This document shows positions 29,242 through 38,154 of a stretch of DNA of 64,000 nt, in pieces; position 1 is the stretch's first letter; every line of letters begins with the position of its first letter. The DNA is from Dyadobacter soli (GTDB taxonomy: Bacteria > Bacteroidota > Bacteroidia > Cytophagales > Spirosomataceae): contig NZ_FNAN01000010.1 of the NCBI RefSeq assembly GCF_900101885.1, positions 62,001 through 126,000 on the forward strand. Direction: 5' to 3'. Under the pieces are notes generated by a model that had not been told where the DNA came from, searched no databases, and worked only from the letters and a program-made list of their open reading frames with translations. The position numbers were made by a program, and so were the translations under genes.

Positions 29242-29676
29242 ATGTCAACTATTTCCCAGGAGCTGAAACTGTTTTTGAATCTGACCATTATCCAGACTAT
29301 CACCGCGAAACGCTTTGATGCCAAACTTCAAAACCACGGTATCAGCCTCAATGAATTCATGATTCTGCACCATCTGGCGAATGCGCAGGATGAGAAATTG
29401 CGGCGTACGGATGTGGCGGAAAAGGTAGGTCTGACGGCCTCCGGAATTACGAGAATGCTGTCGCCGTTGGAGAAGCTGGGGTATGTGAAAAGAGAGGCAA
29501 ACAGCCGCGACGCGCGGGTATCGTATGTGAAGCTGGCGAATGCCGGGAAGAAGATTTACCTCGAAGCTATTGCTACCGCCGAGTCAACTTCGGAGCAGTT
29601 GATGATCCCGGTAAAGTCCAAGAAGCTGGAAGACTTGCAGCGCGTGCTCATCGAGCTCGGCGGGACGATCGAATAG
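29242..29676 (+). CDS. MarR-family transcriptional regulator
   Basis: The 144-residue winged-helix protein has a HTH around residues 45-75 (RRTDVAEKVGLTASGITRML) and a wing region LEKLGYVKREANSRDARVSYVKL, the MarR signature. MarR dimers usually repress neighbouring genes and release DNA on ligand binding. No efflux or degradation gene is immediately adjacent in the same direction, so the target is unknown. Its own operator is probably at 29193-29204. Confidence 0.9.
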   Translation: MSTISQELKLFLNLTIIQTITAKRFDAKLQNHGISLNEFMILHHLANAQDEKLRRTDVAEKVGLTASGITRMLSPLEKLGYVKREANSRDARVSYVKLANAGKKIYLEAIATAESTSEQLMIPVKSKKLEDLQRVLIELGGTIE

Positions 29677-29710
29677 GGCTTATGGTGCCAAATTTTGAAA
29701 AAGCACCCCT

Positions 29711-29748
29711 CAAAAAAACGCCTCTGACAGACGATCTGTCAGAGGCGT
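29711..29748. terminator. Bidirectional terminator between marR and the DUF4097 operon
   Basis: A 14-bp perfect stem (ACGCCTCTGACAGA and its complement) has a 3-nt loop. The A-run at 29712-29718 is a T-run on the minus strand, so it best terminates the DUF4097 operon. Confidence 0.85.
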
Positions 29749-29769
29749 GGGTCTTACCTCATGAAGCGC

Positions 29770-30600
29770 TTACTTTGCCTTCCTGACGTAGATATTGCCG
29801 TTCATATTCTTCATCATGATCTCGCTGCCGCCGCCGTTGACTTTGCCTTTCACCCAGTCTTCGATGCTTACCTTGTACATGCCGTCTTTGGCTGTTTTGG
29901 TCGCCTGCGGTGTGGCTTTGTCGACGTCCACATCGAAGTCGCTGAAAATGTCGCCCTGATCGGATTTAGCCTTGATGTCGAACTTGGCTGTGGCAGGCAG
30001 GGTAATGTCCACATTTCCGTTCAGCGTGGAGAATGCCATCGGCGATTTCGCGTCCAGCGTTTTGAAATTCGCTTTCAGCAAACCATTCACCGTGTTGGCA
30101 ACGGCCGAGCCCGAAATGTTCGTCAGCCGGATGTCGCCGTTCACATTGGTGATTTCCAGCACGCCATCCACGTTTTCGATCGTTACGTCACCTTCATTGA
30201 TCGTTCCGACATTCAGCGAGAACTTCGTCGGGACTTTGATATTCAGTTCCATGTGCGAATTGAAAAGCTTCGAGCTCACGTTCACGACATTGTTTTCCTC
30301 GGTAGCCGAAATATCCATTGCGCCGCTTTTGGAGATGCGCCGCATTCCTTCGGCATTTTCCTTCGGCTTCTCCTGTTTATCGGACTGTTTGGTAGTCGCA
30401 TCGATCACCACCTGGTTTCCGTTGTAGCCTGTCACGCGGATGGAGCCGCGGATCAGGTGTACTTTCAGCGTGCCGGGTTTGCCGGGGTCGCTCAGGGGGA
30501 TCGTCAGTTGTTCTTTTATATCGCCCTGGGCCAGCAATGGTGCCGAAATTGCGGTAAATGCTGTGAACGCTGCGAGGGCTAGAATGCGCGGGGTTTTCAT
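29770..30600 (-). CDS. Exported DUF4097-family beta-helix-like protein (second copy)
   Basis: The 276-residue protein has a signal peptide (MKTPRILALAAFTAFTAISAPLLAQ). The body is made of repeated short strands with N-G-D/N motifs (VDGVLEITNVNGDIRL, VNGLLKANFK, LNGNVDITL), the DUF4097 adhesin-like pattern. It is 4 bp after its paralogue, downstream of an ECF sigma/anti-sigma pair. The ATG at 30600 is chosen over an upstream ATG that would precede the signal peptide. The function is unknown; an envelope location is inferred. Confidence 0.85.
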   Translation of the reverse strand: MKTPRILALAAFTAFTAISAPLLAQGDIKEQLTIPLSDPGKPGTLKVHLIRGSIRVTGYNGNQVVIDATTKQSDKQEKPKENAEGMRRISKSGAMDISATEENNVVNVSSKLFNSHMELNIKVPTKFSLNVGTINEGDVTIENVDGVLEITNVNGDIRLTNISGSAVANTVNGLLKANFKTLDAKSPMAFSTLNGNVDITLPATAKFDIKAKSDQGDIFSDFDVDVDKATPQATKTAKDGMYKVSIEDWVKGKVNGGGSEIMMKNMNGNIYVRKAK

Positions 30601-30604
30601 TTTG

Positions 30605-31471
30605 CTAAGATTGTTTTTTAAGATAGATATTGCCATTGAATGTTTCGAATTTGTAGGTTGGGCCGCCGCTGCCGATACGGATGAACGTTTCGGTACTCAG
30701 CTTGTAAACCGTTTTGTTCTCGCGGTTTTCCGAGTTTTTGACTACCCGCACCGGGAGTGTTTCGACGTTCGGGAAATCTGTAAAGAAATCGCCGTTGAAT
30801 GTTTTGAACTGGCAGTCGACGGACAGTGCGGCCGGGTAGCTGATCTTGACGTCGCCGTTCAGCGTTTTGAAATCCGACTCGCCGGGCGGAACGGTGAGGT
30901 AGTTAGCCTCTACATTCCCGTTGATCGTGTGCATATCCGCTTTTCCTTTCGCATTCACGACCTTAATCGCTCCATTCACATTGCGGATACCGAGTGAGCC
31001 GGTGACGTCGTTCACGTTGATATCGCCGCCATTGACCGTGGAAACGTGCAAATTGAGCGAGTAGGGCACCTTAACCGTAAAATCCAGTTCGAAATCGTAA
31101 TGGATTTTCGGTCCGTCCCAGTTACGGCGGCTGCGGTTAGGCCGCGAGTCGAACGGGTTGGCGATGTAAGCGATAATGCTGTCGGCATCCTGCTCGATTT
31201 CAAGTTTAAACTCGGCCTTGCCCTGATCCAGCACGTCCTGTGTTTTGGCCCTGATTTTCTTATCGATTTCCAGCACCACTTTATCGCCGTTATAGCCTTC
31301 CACTTTGATAAAACCGTTGATATTGTAAATCGCGAGCACATTTTTGGCCGCCTGGCCGGCGCTGATCGTAAATTCCTTGCTGACGTGCTCTTTGTGTTCC
31401 AGCTTTTGCGCCGGGGCCTGGGTACAGCAGAGCACTGCTCCCGCCAGCAGGGGGATTGCAAAATACTTCAT
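30605..31471 (-). CDS. Exported DUF4097-family beta-helix-like protein (first copy)
   Basis: The 288-residue protein has a signal peptide (MKYFAIPLLAGAVLCCTQAPAQ). NGD/NGN repeats recur roughly every 15-20 residues (NINGFIKVEGYNGDKV, VNGGDINVNDVTGSLGIRN, INGNVEAN, LNGDVKI, FNGDFFTDF). It is related to the following gene and probably arose by tandem duplication. Its position after the anti-sigma gene suggests sigma-dependent envelope-stress expression. Confidence 0.85.
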   Translation of the reverse strand: MKYFAIPLLAGAVLCCTQAPAQKLEHKEHVSKEFTISAGQAAKNVLAIYNINGFIKVEGYNGDKVVLEIDKKIRAKTQDVLDQGKAEFKLEIEQDADSIIAYIANPFDSRPNRSRRNWDGPKIHYDFELDFTVKVPYSLNLHVSTVNGGDINVNDVTGSLGIRNVNGAIKVVNAKGKADMHTINGNVEANYLTVPPGESDFKTLNGDVKISYPAALSVDCQFKTFNGDFFTDFPNVETLPVRVVKNSENRENKTVYKLSTETFIRIGSGGPTYKFETFNGNIYLKKQS

Positions 31472-31492
31472 GGCTAATAGTTGATTTAAGGT

Positions 31493-32332
31493 TTATGAAA
31501 GGTCTTTGATTGTCTGTTCTATTTTGACTTTCACGAGGTCGTTCAGGTCTTCTTTTTGCAGCAGGGTTTTCAATGCTTTTACCGAACGTTTCTCCTGCAA
31601 TTTGACCATCACATCCGCCAGGGCCACCTGTACCATCGGCGAATCCTGCAATGCAAGCGATTTCACCAGTCCTTCCCGTACGGACGCGTCGCCCGCATAT
31701 TGCGTGAGCGCTTCGAGCGTTACGAGCCGCACATTTACGTTAGGGTCGTTGTTTAAGGTGGCAAAAAGCGCTTCTAAGACGCGATCGTCGGCCTGCGCGA
31801 TCTCACTAGTGTAACCTACCGCCCGGAGCCGCTCCGTGGCCGAAGGGTTTTCGAGCAGCGAAAGCATCATCGTGCTCTTCATGTCCTGCACCTGGCTCGC
31901 CAGCGTTTCGATCCGCTGCTGGTAGGCCACCGCATCCACTTTGCTGCGGCTCGTCCGGTTGCCGATTACCCATCCCAGTCCGACAAGCAATAAGCTAAAT
32001 CCGACTTGTACCGTCCATTGCGGCAGTACAAACTCGCGGATACTTTCCATCATGCTATGGAACGAGAACCGCGCCGCGGCTTTCTCGGCTTCTTTGAACT
32101 CGTCGAGCATGGTGTAAAAATTCGTGCGCATGGCTTCCTTAGGCTCAGGCACCCTTATTTTCGCCATGTTGTCCCAGATCTGCTTATCGGCCGCGAACTC
32201 CTCCTGGCAATGTTCGCATTCGGCCAGGTGGCGGTTCACCTCCATTTGCTCGCCTCTTTCGAGGTTATTGTTGAGCCATTCGGTCAGTTTGCCTTTGGTA
32301 TAGTCGCAGTTCATTTCCTTATCGTCTTTCAT
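31493..32332 (-). CDS. Membrane anti-sigma factor with zinc-finger domain and HEAT-like repeats
   Basis: The 279-residue protein has an N-terminal zf-HC2 anti-sigma domain with the H-x3-C-x2-C pattern in NRHLAECEHCQEEF. One membrane helix lies at about 100-120 (WTVQVGFSLLLVGLGWVIG). The C-terminal half consists of HEAT-like helical repeats (VRLVTLEALTQYAGDASVREGL, MVQVALADVMVKLQEKRSV). The zinc domain binds the sigma factor and the rest may sense the envelope state. The frame overlaps the sigma stop by 14 bp; an ATG at 32314 (MNCDYTK) preceded by AAGGA is an equally plausible start. Confidence 0.85.
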   Translation of the reverse strand: MKDDKEMNCDYTKGKLTEWLNNNLERGEQMEVNRHLAECEHCQEEFAADKQIWDNMAKIRVPEPKEAMRTNFYTMLDEFKEAEKAAARFSFHSMMESIREFVLPQWTVQVGFSLLLVGLGWVIGNRTSRSKVDAVAYQQRIETLASQVQDMKSTMMLSLLENPSATERLRAVGYTSEIAQADDRVLEALFATLNNDPNVNVRLVTLEALTQYAGDASVREGLVKSLALQDSPMVQVALADVMVKLQEKRSVKALKTLLQKEDLNDLVKVKIEQTIKDLS

Positions 32333-32870
32333 TTGTAAAAAACCTTTTCTTCAATTCTCCCAATGCCCTGTGGACCCGCACTTTCACCGTTCCTTCATTG
32401 ATATTCAGTACTTTGGCGATCTCGTCGTATTTCATCTCCTGGAACCTGCTTAAAATCAGCACCTCGCGGTATTCGGGGCTTAGTGCGCCCATCGCTTCGT
32501 GCAGAAACTCGTTGTCCTGCTGCCGTTCCAGGCTTTCATCGGCGCGCATTCCGCCTTCGATCCGGTCGGCGACCTCATTCACATCATAAAAGTTGAACGA
32601 CCTGTTTTGCTTCACCGAATCATTCAGCACGTTCCTGGCCAGGTGGTACATCCACGTCCTGAACTCACCGTCGCCCGTAAACGTGTGACGGTATTTTAGC
32701 ATTCTGTAAAACACATTCTGAACGAGGTCCTCACTGAGATCGGCCTTGTGCGTCATGTGGTAAAAGAACCCGAAAAGCGGCCGGTTGTACCGTTCGAAGA
32801 GCAAGCCCATCTTATCCAGGTCCCCGGTTTTTACCCGGAGCATCAGCGAGTTGTCGGTTAGGGTATTCAA
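32319..32870 (-). CDS. ECF-type RNA polymerase sigma factor
   Basis: The 183-residue protein has region 2 (about 20-90, LFERYNRPLFGFFYHMTHKADLSEDLVQNVFY) and region 4 (about 125-175, SPEYREVLILSRFQEMKYDEIAKVLNINEGTVKVRVHRA) of ECF sigma factors. It is translationally coupled to its anti-sigma gene and heads the four-gene operon. Upstream on the minus strand there is a GTAACC motif near 32926-32930, which could be part of an autoregulated ECF promoter. Confidence 0.93.
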   Translation of the reverse strand: MNTLTDNSLMLRVKTGDLDKMGLLFERYNRPLFGFFYHMTHKADLSEDLVQNVFYRMLKYRHTFTGDGEFRTWMYHLARNVLNDSVKQNRSFNFYDVNEVADRIEGGMRADESLERQQDNEFLHEAMGALSPEYREVLILSRFQEMKYDEIAKVLNINEGTVKVRVHRALGELKKRFFTNERR

Positions 32871-32903
32871 GGCTCGGCGCTTTGTTTTCGTGATTTTGAT
32901 GTG

Positions 32904-32930
32904 GTAACTCCGGGGAATGGGAAAGGTTAC
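32904..32930. promoter_or_regulatory. GTAAC inverted motif upstream of the ECF sigma gene
   Basis: GTAAC at 32904-32908 and GTTAC at 32926-32930 form a spaced inverted pair 34-60 bp before the sigma start. On the minus strand the distal half reads TGTAACCTTT, similar to GTAAC-type -35 elements of ECF promoters. Sequence resemblance only. Confidence 0.3.
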
Positions 32931-32989
32931 AGGAATTTAGGAAAAAAGTCGAAAATTTTTTTTAACTGTTTTCCTGGGGCGTTGGAGTG

Positions 32990-33159
32990 TCTTCGGCTGA
33001 AGCCGGTGCGGTGCGTAGTATTGTGCCGTGGAGATGGGATGTGGGGGGCCCAAGTCTGAAGACCTGGGTTAGGGTCAGGGGTGACGGGGTCAGTTTAACC
33101 CGAGGCTTCAGCCTCGGGATAGGCATGCACTAGGTCTGGCTTGAGCCCAAGCTCGGGCT
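32990..33159. repeat. Micro-palindrome mosaic (copy 3, different modules)
   Basis: The 287-bp gap between the ECF gene and the DUF2383 gene holds a perfect hairpin CCCGAGGC-TTCA-GCCTCGGG (33099-33118), AGCCC..GGGCT (33144-33159) that overlaps the last codon of the DUF2383 gene, and a smaller CGGCT-ga-AGCCG near 32995. The style matches the other mosaics but the sequences differ. No further gene is seen. Confidence 0.6.
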
Positions 33160-33649
33160 AAGTCGTCAGCGGATACTTCGAAACGTCTCTTTGCCTGTCG
33201 CGGTCGGTTTTGATGGTGTCGTGGGCAGTTTGGATGGCGGTGAATTGGCTCAGGATCAGCTGCCGGACATCAGCAGGCAACTCATCTGATTTCAGCGCTT
33301 CTTCGTAGGCCTTTTTGGCGGCATCTTCACCCATTTCGGCGTTTTCGAGCACGGCCCGGCGGTTGTCGGACGTGAATGTGGCCCGGATATCCATCCATAC
33401 GCGATAGAGTTTGCCCGACAGCATAGTACCCGTCGCAGGCTCGCCTCCCAGGTGCGTTACGTGCGATTTCAGGTCGAGCACATTCGCGCGGCTTGCTTCC
33501 GCCAGGTTGTGAAACATAGACCTGAGATCGTTTTCCAATTCGCCGGCTTCGGCTTCCGCTTTTTCATATCCCGCGATCCGGTCGTTGTTGATCAGAATCA
33601 GGTCGTTCAGGATTTCGATGGTTTCTGAATTCTGTGCCATTTTGGTCAT
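33158..33649 (-). CDS. DUF2383/PA2169-family four-helix-bundle protein
   Basis: The 163-residue all-helical, charged protein has the ferritin-like PA2169/DUF2383 pattern: LNDLILINNDRIAGYEKAEAEA, a central LKSHVTHLGGEPATGTMLSGKLYRVWMD loop, and a final helix. Such proteins are often stress-induced; no enzymatic role is established. A start at the second Met (33640) is possible. The 3' end overlaps a repeat palindrome. Confidence 0.85.
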   Translation of the reverse strand: MTKMAQNSETIEILNDLILINNDRIAGYEKAEAEAGELENDLRSMFHNLAEASRANVLDLKSHVTHLGGEPATGTMLSGKLYRVWMDIRATFTSDNRRAVLENAEMGEDAAKKAYEEALKSDELPADVRQLILSQFTAIQTAHDTIKTDRDRQRDVSKYPLTT

Positions 33650-33693
33650 AGTTTTGATGATGGGCCTTTAACATCAATAACCATTCCAAAACC

Positions 33694-34806
33694 TCAACGC
33701 ACAATGCTGATCGCGTCGTCGTACATGACGGGATGGCAGCCGCGCGCCTGGTCGCGGATAACCTGCTGGCAAAGAAAGTCCAGTATTTCATCCCGGCGCG
33801 ATAGTGGCGTTCCGGTTTGCGCTTCCCAATATTTTGTTTCAGGAATAAAAATAATGACCACGGTATTGCCGCCGCCGAACTCCCAGCCGAACTGGATGCT
33901 GATTTCACCTTCTTTGTAGTAAATGCTGCCTCCGCGGCCATCCTGGGTATATTCTAATTTGGGGATAAATCGGCTCATAAGTTGTTTTTTAAGCTTTTCA
34001 ATGCCGGTATAGTCAAGGAAACGGTCGTCGTCGCTGTCACGGGCGATGTGCAGGCTACACGCGGGCGAGGTGTAATCCCAGTCGTCGTCGCGCCGGAAGG
34101 AAGTGTCCGGGATCGGCCTGCCGTCGGCGGTATATCCTTCACGAATTTCCGGTTCCGGTTCGTAGAGTAAATGCACTTCTTCATTCCGGATAGCGCGGCG
34201 GAAGTTGGCAGGAGCATTTTCAAACGGGAATTTTGGAAAACCTTCCGTGAATTTGATAAACTGTATCCGGTGCGTCCAGCCATCCGGCCAGTCGGCTTCG
34301 ATGGTATAGCAGCCCGGCGGGTAGGGTAGTGTGTTGGTCAAAATCATGGTACCGCCGTTGAGTCGTTGTCGCACGGGCTTTTCTTCGATGATTTCCTCCG
34401 AGCAAGCATTGGTAAGGCGAAATGTACCGGCGTCCCAGGCATATTGCGGCATGTGAAACACGAGCTGCTGGCAATCGGGGTAATGGATGACGCGCACTTT
34501 TTCCGGCTCCACCATACCGGTTGGTGAAGGAGCGGTGTTTTCCGCAGGGTTTTGCCAAAAATTCGAAACGCTCGTCAGCACGCATTTGCCATAGTAGGCT
34601 TCCTCAGGTGCGGGTGCGTCCGTGAGCGGTTCAGCGGCATCCAACGGGATGATACCCGGCGTACCATTTCCGATATCAGGGACAAAATAGCCGGACACCG
34701 GAAGATTTTCAGATTTTTCCAGAATGCGGCGCCTAACCTCGACGATATTGCCAGGCTGAAAAACGTGTGCTTGCCGGGTGACTTTGCAGCGTATTGTAGC
34801 TTCCAT
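33694..34806 (-). CDS. Unrecognised 370-residue cytoplasmic protein
   Basis: No signal peptide or membrane segment. The protein seems to have two parts: an acidic, Pro-rich N-terminal portion (1-200) with beta-like segments, and a C-terminal mixed domain (about 270-370) with the segment YYKEGEISIQFGWEFGGGN followed by TVVIIFIPETKYWEAQT. I do not recognise a family. The C-terminal part has the look of small immunity or contact-dependent proteins, but this is only an impression. It is 44 bp upstream of DUF2383. Confidence 0.55.
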   Translation of the reverse strand: MEATIRCKVTRQAHVFQPGNIVEVRRRILEKSENLPVSGYFVPDIGNGTPGIIPLDAAEPLTDAPAPEEAYYGKCVLTSVSNFWQNPAENTAPSPTGMVEPEKVRVIHYPDCQQLVFHMPQYAWDAGTFRLTNACSEEIIEEKPVRQRLNGGTMILTNTLPYPPGCYTIEADWPDGWTHRIQFIKFTEGFPKFPFENAPANFRRAIRNEEVHLLYEPEPEIREGYTADGRPIPDTSFRRDDDWDYTSPACSLHIARDSDDDRFLDYTGIEKLKKQLMSRFIPKLEYTQDGRGGSIYYKEGEISIQFGWEFGGGNTVVIIFIPETKYWEAQTGTPLSRRDEILDFLCQQVIRDQARGCHPVMYDDAISIVR

Positions 34807-34815
34807 TTCAATTCA

Positions 34816-34860
34816 TTAAAACACAAAACCCTGGCCAACGCTTTTGCACTTGACCAGGGT
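34816..34860 (-). terminator. Intrinsic terminator of the ABC permease gene
   Basis: On the minus strand a 7-bp stem ACCCTGG/CCAGGGT plus inner pairs is followed by a TTTTGTGTTTT tract. Confidence 0.7.
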
Positions 34861-34910
34861 CCTAATGTAGTAACTATTTGTTATTCAAATGGTTTATTTC
34901 GAGCCATCGG

Positions 34911-37346
34911 CTACTCCGAGCGCAGCGATTCGACCGGGTTCATCAACGCGGCTTTCACCGACTGGAATGAAATCGTGCATAAAGCCACGAGCACCGACAA
35001 TGCACCCGCCAATGCGAACATCCACCACGTAACATCGATTTTATAGGCAAATTCCTGCAACCAACGGTCCATCAGCCACCAGGCTGCCGGTGTGGCGATG
35101 AGCAATGCGACGATCACCAGTTTCAAAAAATCTTTCGAAAGTAATGCGATAATGCCCGCTACCGACGCACCCAGCACTTTCCGTACGCCTATTTCCTTCG
35201 TACGCTGCTCAGCCGTGAATGTGGCCAGCCCAAACAAGCCAAGACATGCTACGAAGATCGTCAGCCCGGCGAATGTGCCCAATATCTGGCCGGTTTTCTG
35301 CTCAGCCTTGTAAGTTTCGTTAAATCGCTCATCGAGGAACGAGTAGCTGAATGGCATATCGGAATGAAAGCCGTCCCAATTCTTCTTCATCGACGCCAGT
35401 AATCCGGAGACTTCCGCACTTCGGGTTTTAATCAGCATCCAGCCCCAGCCGTTATTGAGCGTCATCACCAGCGGTCCGATCTGCTCGCGCATGGACTGGA
35501 AATGGAAGTCTTTTACAATGCCTATAACGTGGTAAGTCGCTTTTTTTCCTTCGTTGTTATTGCGGGTAATGGTTCGGTCCAATGCATTTTCAGGCTTCCA
35601 ACCAAAGGTTTTTACGGCCGTTTCATTGATGATAATGGCCGTTGAATCAGTGCCATAATCGTTTGAAAAATTGCGTCCACGGGCTATTTCCATGCCCAGC
35701 GTCGCCATATAATTGTAATCGACTTCGTAGCGGAGCGTTTTCACCATCCGGTCGGTTTTGCCGTCGGGGTTTACCGTGAAATTGTTATTGTCGGAAGGCC
35801 CTGCCGGTACATAGCCCGACAAGCTCACATTTTCAATGCGCGAGTCGCTGGTCAGGCCTTCGCGGAATGCCTGCATATTTTTTCCCAAAGACCAGACGGG
35901 GATCACAATGACCTGATCTTTGTTATAACCCAATTTTTTGTTTCGGATAAACTGTAATTGCTGGAAAACAACCGTCGTGCCAACGATCAGAATTATCGAC
36001 ATAAAGAACTGAAAAACAACCAGTCCGCTGCGGAGGTTGAAGCTTCTGCCGGAAGAGGTGTATTTGATGACAGACAAGCCTCCTTTCAAAACTGTAATGG
36101 GTTTGAACGACGAAAGGAAAAAAGCCGGATAGCTTCCCGCAAAAATGCCGACGAAAAGCCCGAAGCCGATCAAGGCGGGAATAAGCCCCGGCACCGCATC
36201 CCATTGCAGGGAAAGGTTTTTACCCGACAGCTCATTGAAAACCGGCAATGCGACAACGCCCAGCAGGATTGCCAGTACCATCGCCAGTGAGGTCAGCAGA
36301 ATGGATTCGGTGAGAAACTGACCCACCAGCTCGCTTTTTTCGGAACCCATGACCTTGCGTACGCCTACCTCACGTGCACGTTTGGATGAGCCTGCGGTCG
36401 AGAGGTTCATGAAGTTGATGCAGGCAATGAGCAGCATCATCACGGCCACCGCACCGAAAATGTATACATAGGTAATGTCGCCGTTCACATCCAGATCATA
36501 TTGAAAATCAGAATGTAAGTGAATGTCTGTCAGCGGTTGCAGTTTCAGTTCGAGGTTGTTGCCTTGCTTGCGAAACTCGGCCATTGTCACGCCCATCGAC
36601 TGTTTCAGCTGCGGGCTAATGTATTTATCGATCGTTGCGGGCAGTTTCGCTTCTAGCTTCTTGTAATCGTAACCTTCCGGCAGCACGAGGTAGGTGAAGA
36701 ACTCGGAAGTCATCCAGGAGGTCGATTTGGCTTCGTCCAGCGTAGCCATCGAGCCCAGCAGATCAAACCGGATATGCGAATTGGAAGGCATATCCTTCAT
36801 CACGCCGGTTACGCGCAGGGTTTTGTTCCAGTCTTTGAAAGTGATGATATTACCGATCACGTCCGTTTTACCGAAGTACTTTTTGGCAGTTGTTTCCGAC
36901 AAAATAATGGTATTCGGTTCCAGGAGTGCGGTTTTTGCATTACCCTCTATGAAAGGCAGCGTGAATACCGAGCAGAAATTGGAATCTACGAAAGCCAGTT
37001 TTTCATCATTGTAAAGCTGGTTGCCGAGCAAAACCAACGGTTTTCCACCTTGCCGGAGCCGTGTAGATTCCAGCACTTCCGGGTAATCGGCCTTCAATGC
37101 GGCTGCGGTAGGCGGCATCGCGTGCGATTCGTTGATGATCCCGCCCTGCATTGTACCCTTAAATGTGGTGCGTACAATGCGGTTTGCTTTCTCGTGGAAC
37201 CGGTCGAAACTCAGCTCGTCGATCACGTACAGGCTGATGAGCATGCAGGAAGCGAGGCCGATTGCCAGCCCTGCAATATTGATGGCTGAGAAGACCCGGT
37301 TACGGACAAGGTTTCGCCAGGCGATTTTAAAATAGTTCTTCAACAT
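34911..37346 (-). CDS. FtsX/MacB-type ABC transporter permease
   Basis: The 811-residue protein has two repeated units of membrane helix, MacB-like periplasmic domain and FtsX core. TM1 is near 20-42 (FSAINIAGLAIGLASCMLIS), three helices lie around 285-405, another TM near 430-450, and the last three are between 690 and 795. The N-terminal LKNYFKIAWRNLVRNR and C-terminal LMNPVESLRSE motifs are typical of the large Bacteroidota permease family. It probably works with an unlinked ATPase; many such systems export or sense antimicrobial peptides. No ATPase gene is adjacent. Confidence 0.9.
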   Translation of the reverse strand: MLKNYFKIAWRNLVRNRVFSAINIAGLAIGLASCMLISLYVIDELSFDRFHEKANRIVRTTFKGTMQGGIINESHAMPPTAAALKADYPEVLESTRLRQGGKPLVLLGNQLYNDEKLAFVDSNFCSVFTLPFIEGNAKTALLEPNTIILSETTAKKYFGKTDVIGNIITFKDWNKTLRVTGVMKDMPSNSHIRFDLLGSMATLDEAKSTSWMTSEFFTYLVLPEGYDYKKLEAKLPATIDKYISPQLKQSMGVTMAEFRKQGNNLELKLQPLTDIHLHSDFQYDLDVNGDITYVYIFGAVAVMMLLIACINFMNLSTAGSSKRAREVGVRKVMGSEKSELVGQFLTESILLTSLAMVLAILLGVVALPVFNELSGKNLSLQWDAVPGLIPALIGFGLFVGIFAGSYPAFFLSSFKPITVLKGGLSVIKYTSSGRSFNLRSGLVVFQFFMSIILIVGTTVVFQQLQFIRNKKLGYNKDQVIVIPVWSLGKNMQAFREGLTSDSRIENVSLSGYVPAGPSDNNNFTVNPDGKTDRMVKTLRYEVDYNYMATLGMEIARGRNFSNDYGTDSTAIIINETAVKTFGWKPENALDRTITRNNNEGKKATYHVIGIVKDFHFQSMREQIGPLVMTLNNGWGWMLIKTRSAEVSGLLASMKKNWDGFHSDMPFSYSFLDERFNETYKAEQKTGQILGTFAGLTIFVACLGLFGLATFTAEQRTKEIGVRKVLGASVAGIIALLSKDFLKLVIVALLIATPAAWWLMDRWLQEFAYKIDVTWWMFALAGALSVLVALCTISFQSVKAALMNPVESLRSE

Positions 37347-37402
37347 AGGAATGGAGGCGACTGGGATTCGTAAAGAAATTCAATTTTCATGGCTAATAGA
37401 CG

Positions 37403-37429
37403 GTACATTGTAATACATAGTACATTGTA
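37403..37429. repeat. Direct repeat GTACATTGTA x2, period 17 bp
   Basis: Two identical decamers begin at 37403 and 37420, within the 234-bp divergent region between the ABC permease and the Crp/Fnr gene. Spacing near 1.6 helical turns and the location suggest a regulator site. Confidence 0.5.
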
Positions 37430-37580
37430 TAAAATATATGCCAAAATTGTATCGTGTTGTTTTACTGCATTTTAACGTATAATCCGGCAGGCAACCCGTT
37501 CGCATTCGGACACTTTTGTACGATAACGACCGTGCGGGGAGTGCGTTCTTTGTTACATTTACGATTGATTTCAGCGCATT

Positions 37581-38150
37581 ATGACAGATCTTGAAAATTA
37601 CCTGCAAACCTATTTCGATTTCGATCAGACCGATCTGGTCAAAGTAGCTTCTTTTTTCAAACCCGAAATACTGAAAAAAGGTGACTACTACCTCAAAACA
37701 GGGAAACCTTGCAATAAACTCAGCTTTATTAAATCCGGCCTGCTGCGAATTTACGTGGATTTAGAGGATAGGGAGGTGACGCAATGGATTTGTACGCAGG
37801 GTTATTTTGTGACCGATCTCGCAAGCCTTGTGTTTGCCAGTCCTGCCCGCTGGAACATTCAGGCGCTGGCCGACACGGCAATTTACACCATCGAAAAGCA
37901 GGATTACGACCGCCTCGGCGATTATATTCCCAAATGGCCAGTGACCGAGAAACTGTTCATCGCGCATTGCTTCACTACGCTCGAAGACCGTGTGTTTTCC
38001 TTCCTCTCCATGACGGCCGAACAGCGCTATAATCTGCTTTTCGAGAGCCATCGCGACATTTTCACGCAGGTACCGCTGCAATACATCGCCTCCATGCTCG
38101 GCATGACGCCCGAAACCATCAGCCGCATCCGCCGCAAGCAGCTCAGCTGA
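37581..38150 (+). CDS. Crp/Fnr-family transcriptional regulator
   Basis: The 189-residue protein has a cyclic-nucleotide-binding-like beta-barrel (about 15-115), a dimer helix and a compact HTH. The phosphate-binding cassette is not conserved (TDLASLVFASPARWN instead of FGELAL-x-PRAAT), so cAMP binding is unlikely. There is no FNR-type cysteine cluster. The recognition helix TPETISRIRR has the E-x-x-S-R arrangement of E. coli FNR (ETISR), which reads TTGA half-sites. A matching TTGAT-N4-GTCAA box lies 5 bp after its stop, upstream of the next gene. Confidence 0.9.
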   Translation: MTDLENYLQTYFDFDQTDLVKVASFFKPEILKKGDYYLKTGKPCNKLSFIKSGLLRIYVDLEDREVTQWICTQGYFVTDLASLVFASPARWNIQALADTAIYTIEKQDYDRLGDYIPKWPVTEKLFIAHCFTTLEDRVFSFLSMTAEQRYNLLFESHRDIFTQVPLQYIASMLGMTPETISRIRRKQLS

Positions 38151-38154
38151 TTTC

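Noticed and set aside
37581..38150. cAMP receptor role for the Crp/Fnr protein
   Set aside because: The phosphate-binding cassette lacks the conserved Glu and Arg, so the nucleotide made at 52 kb is unlikely to be its ligand.
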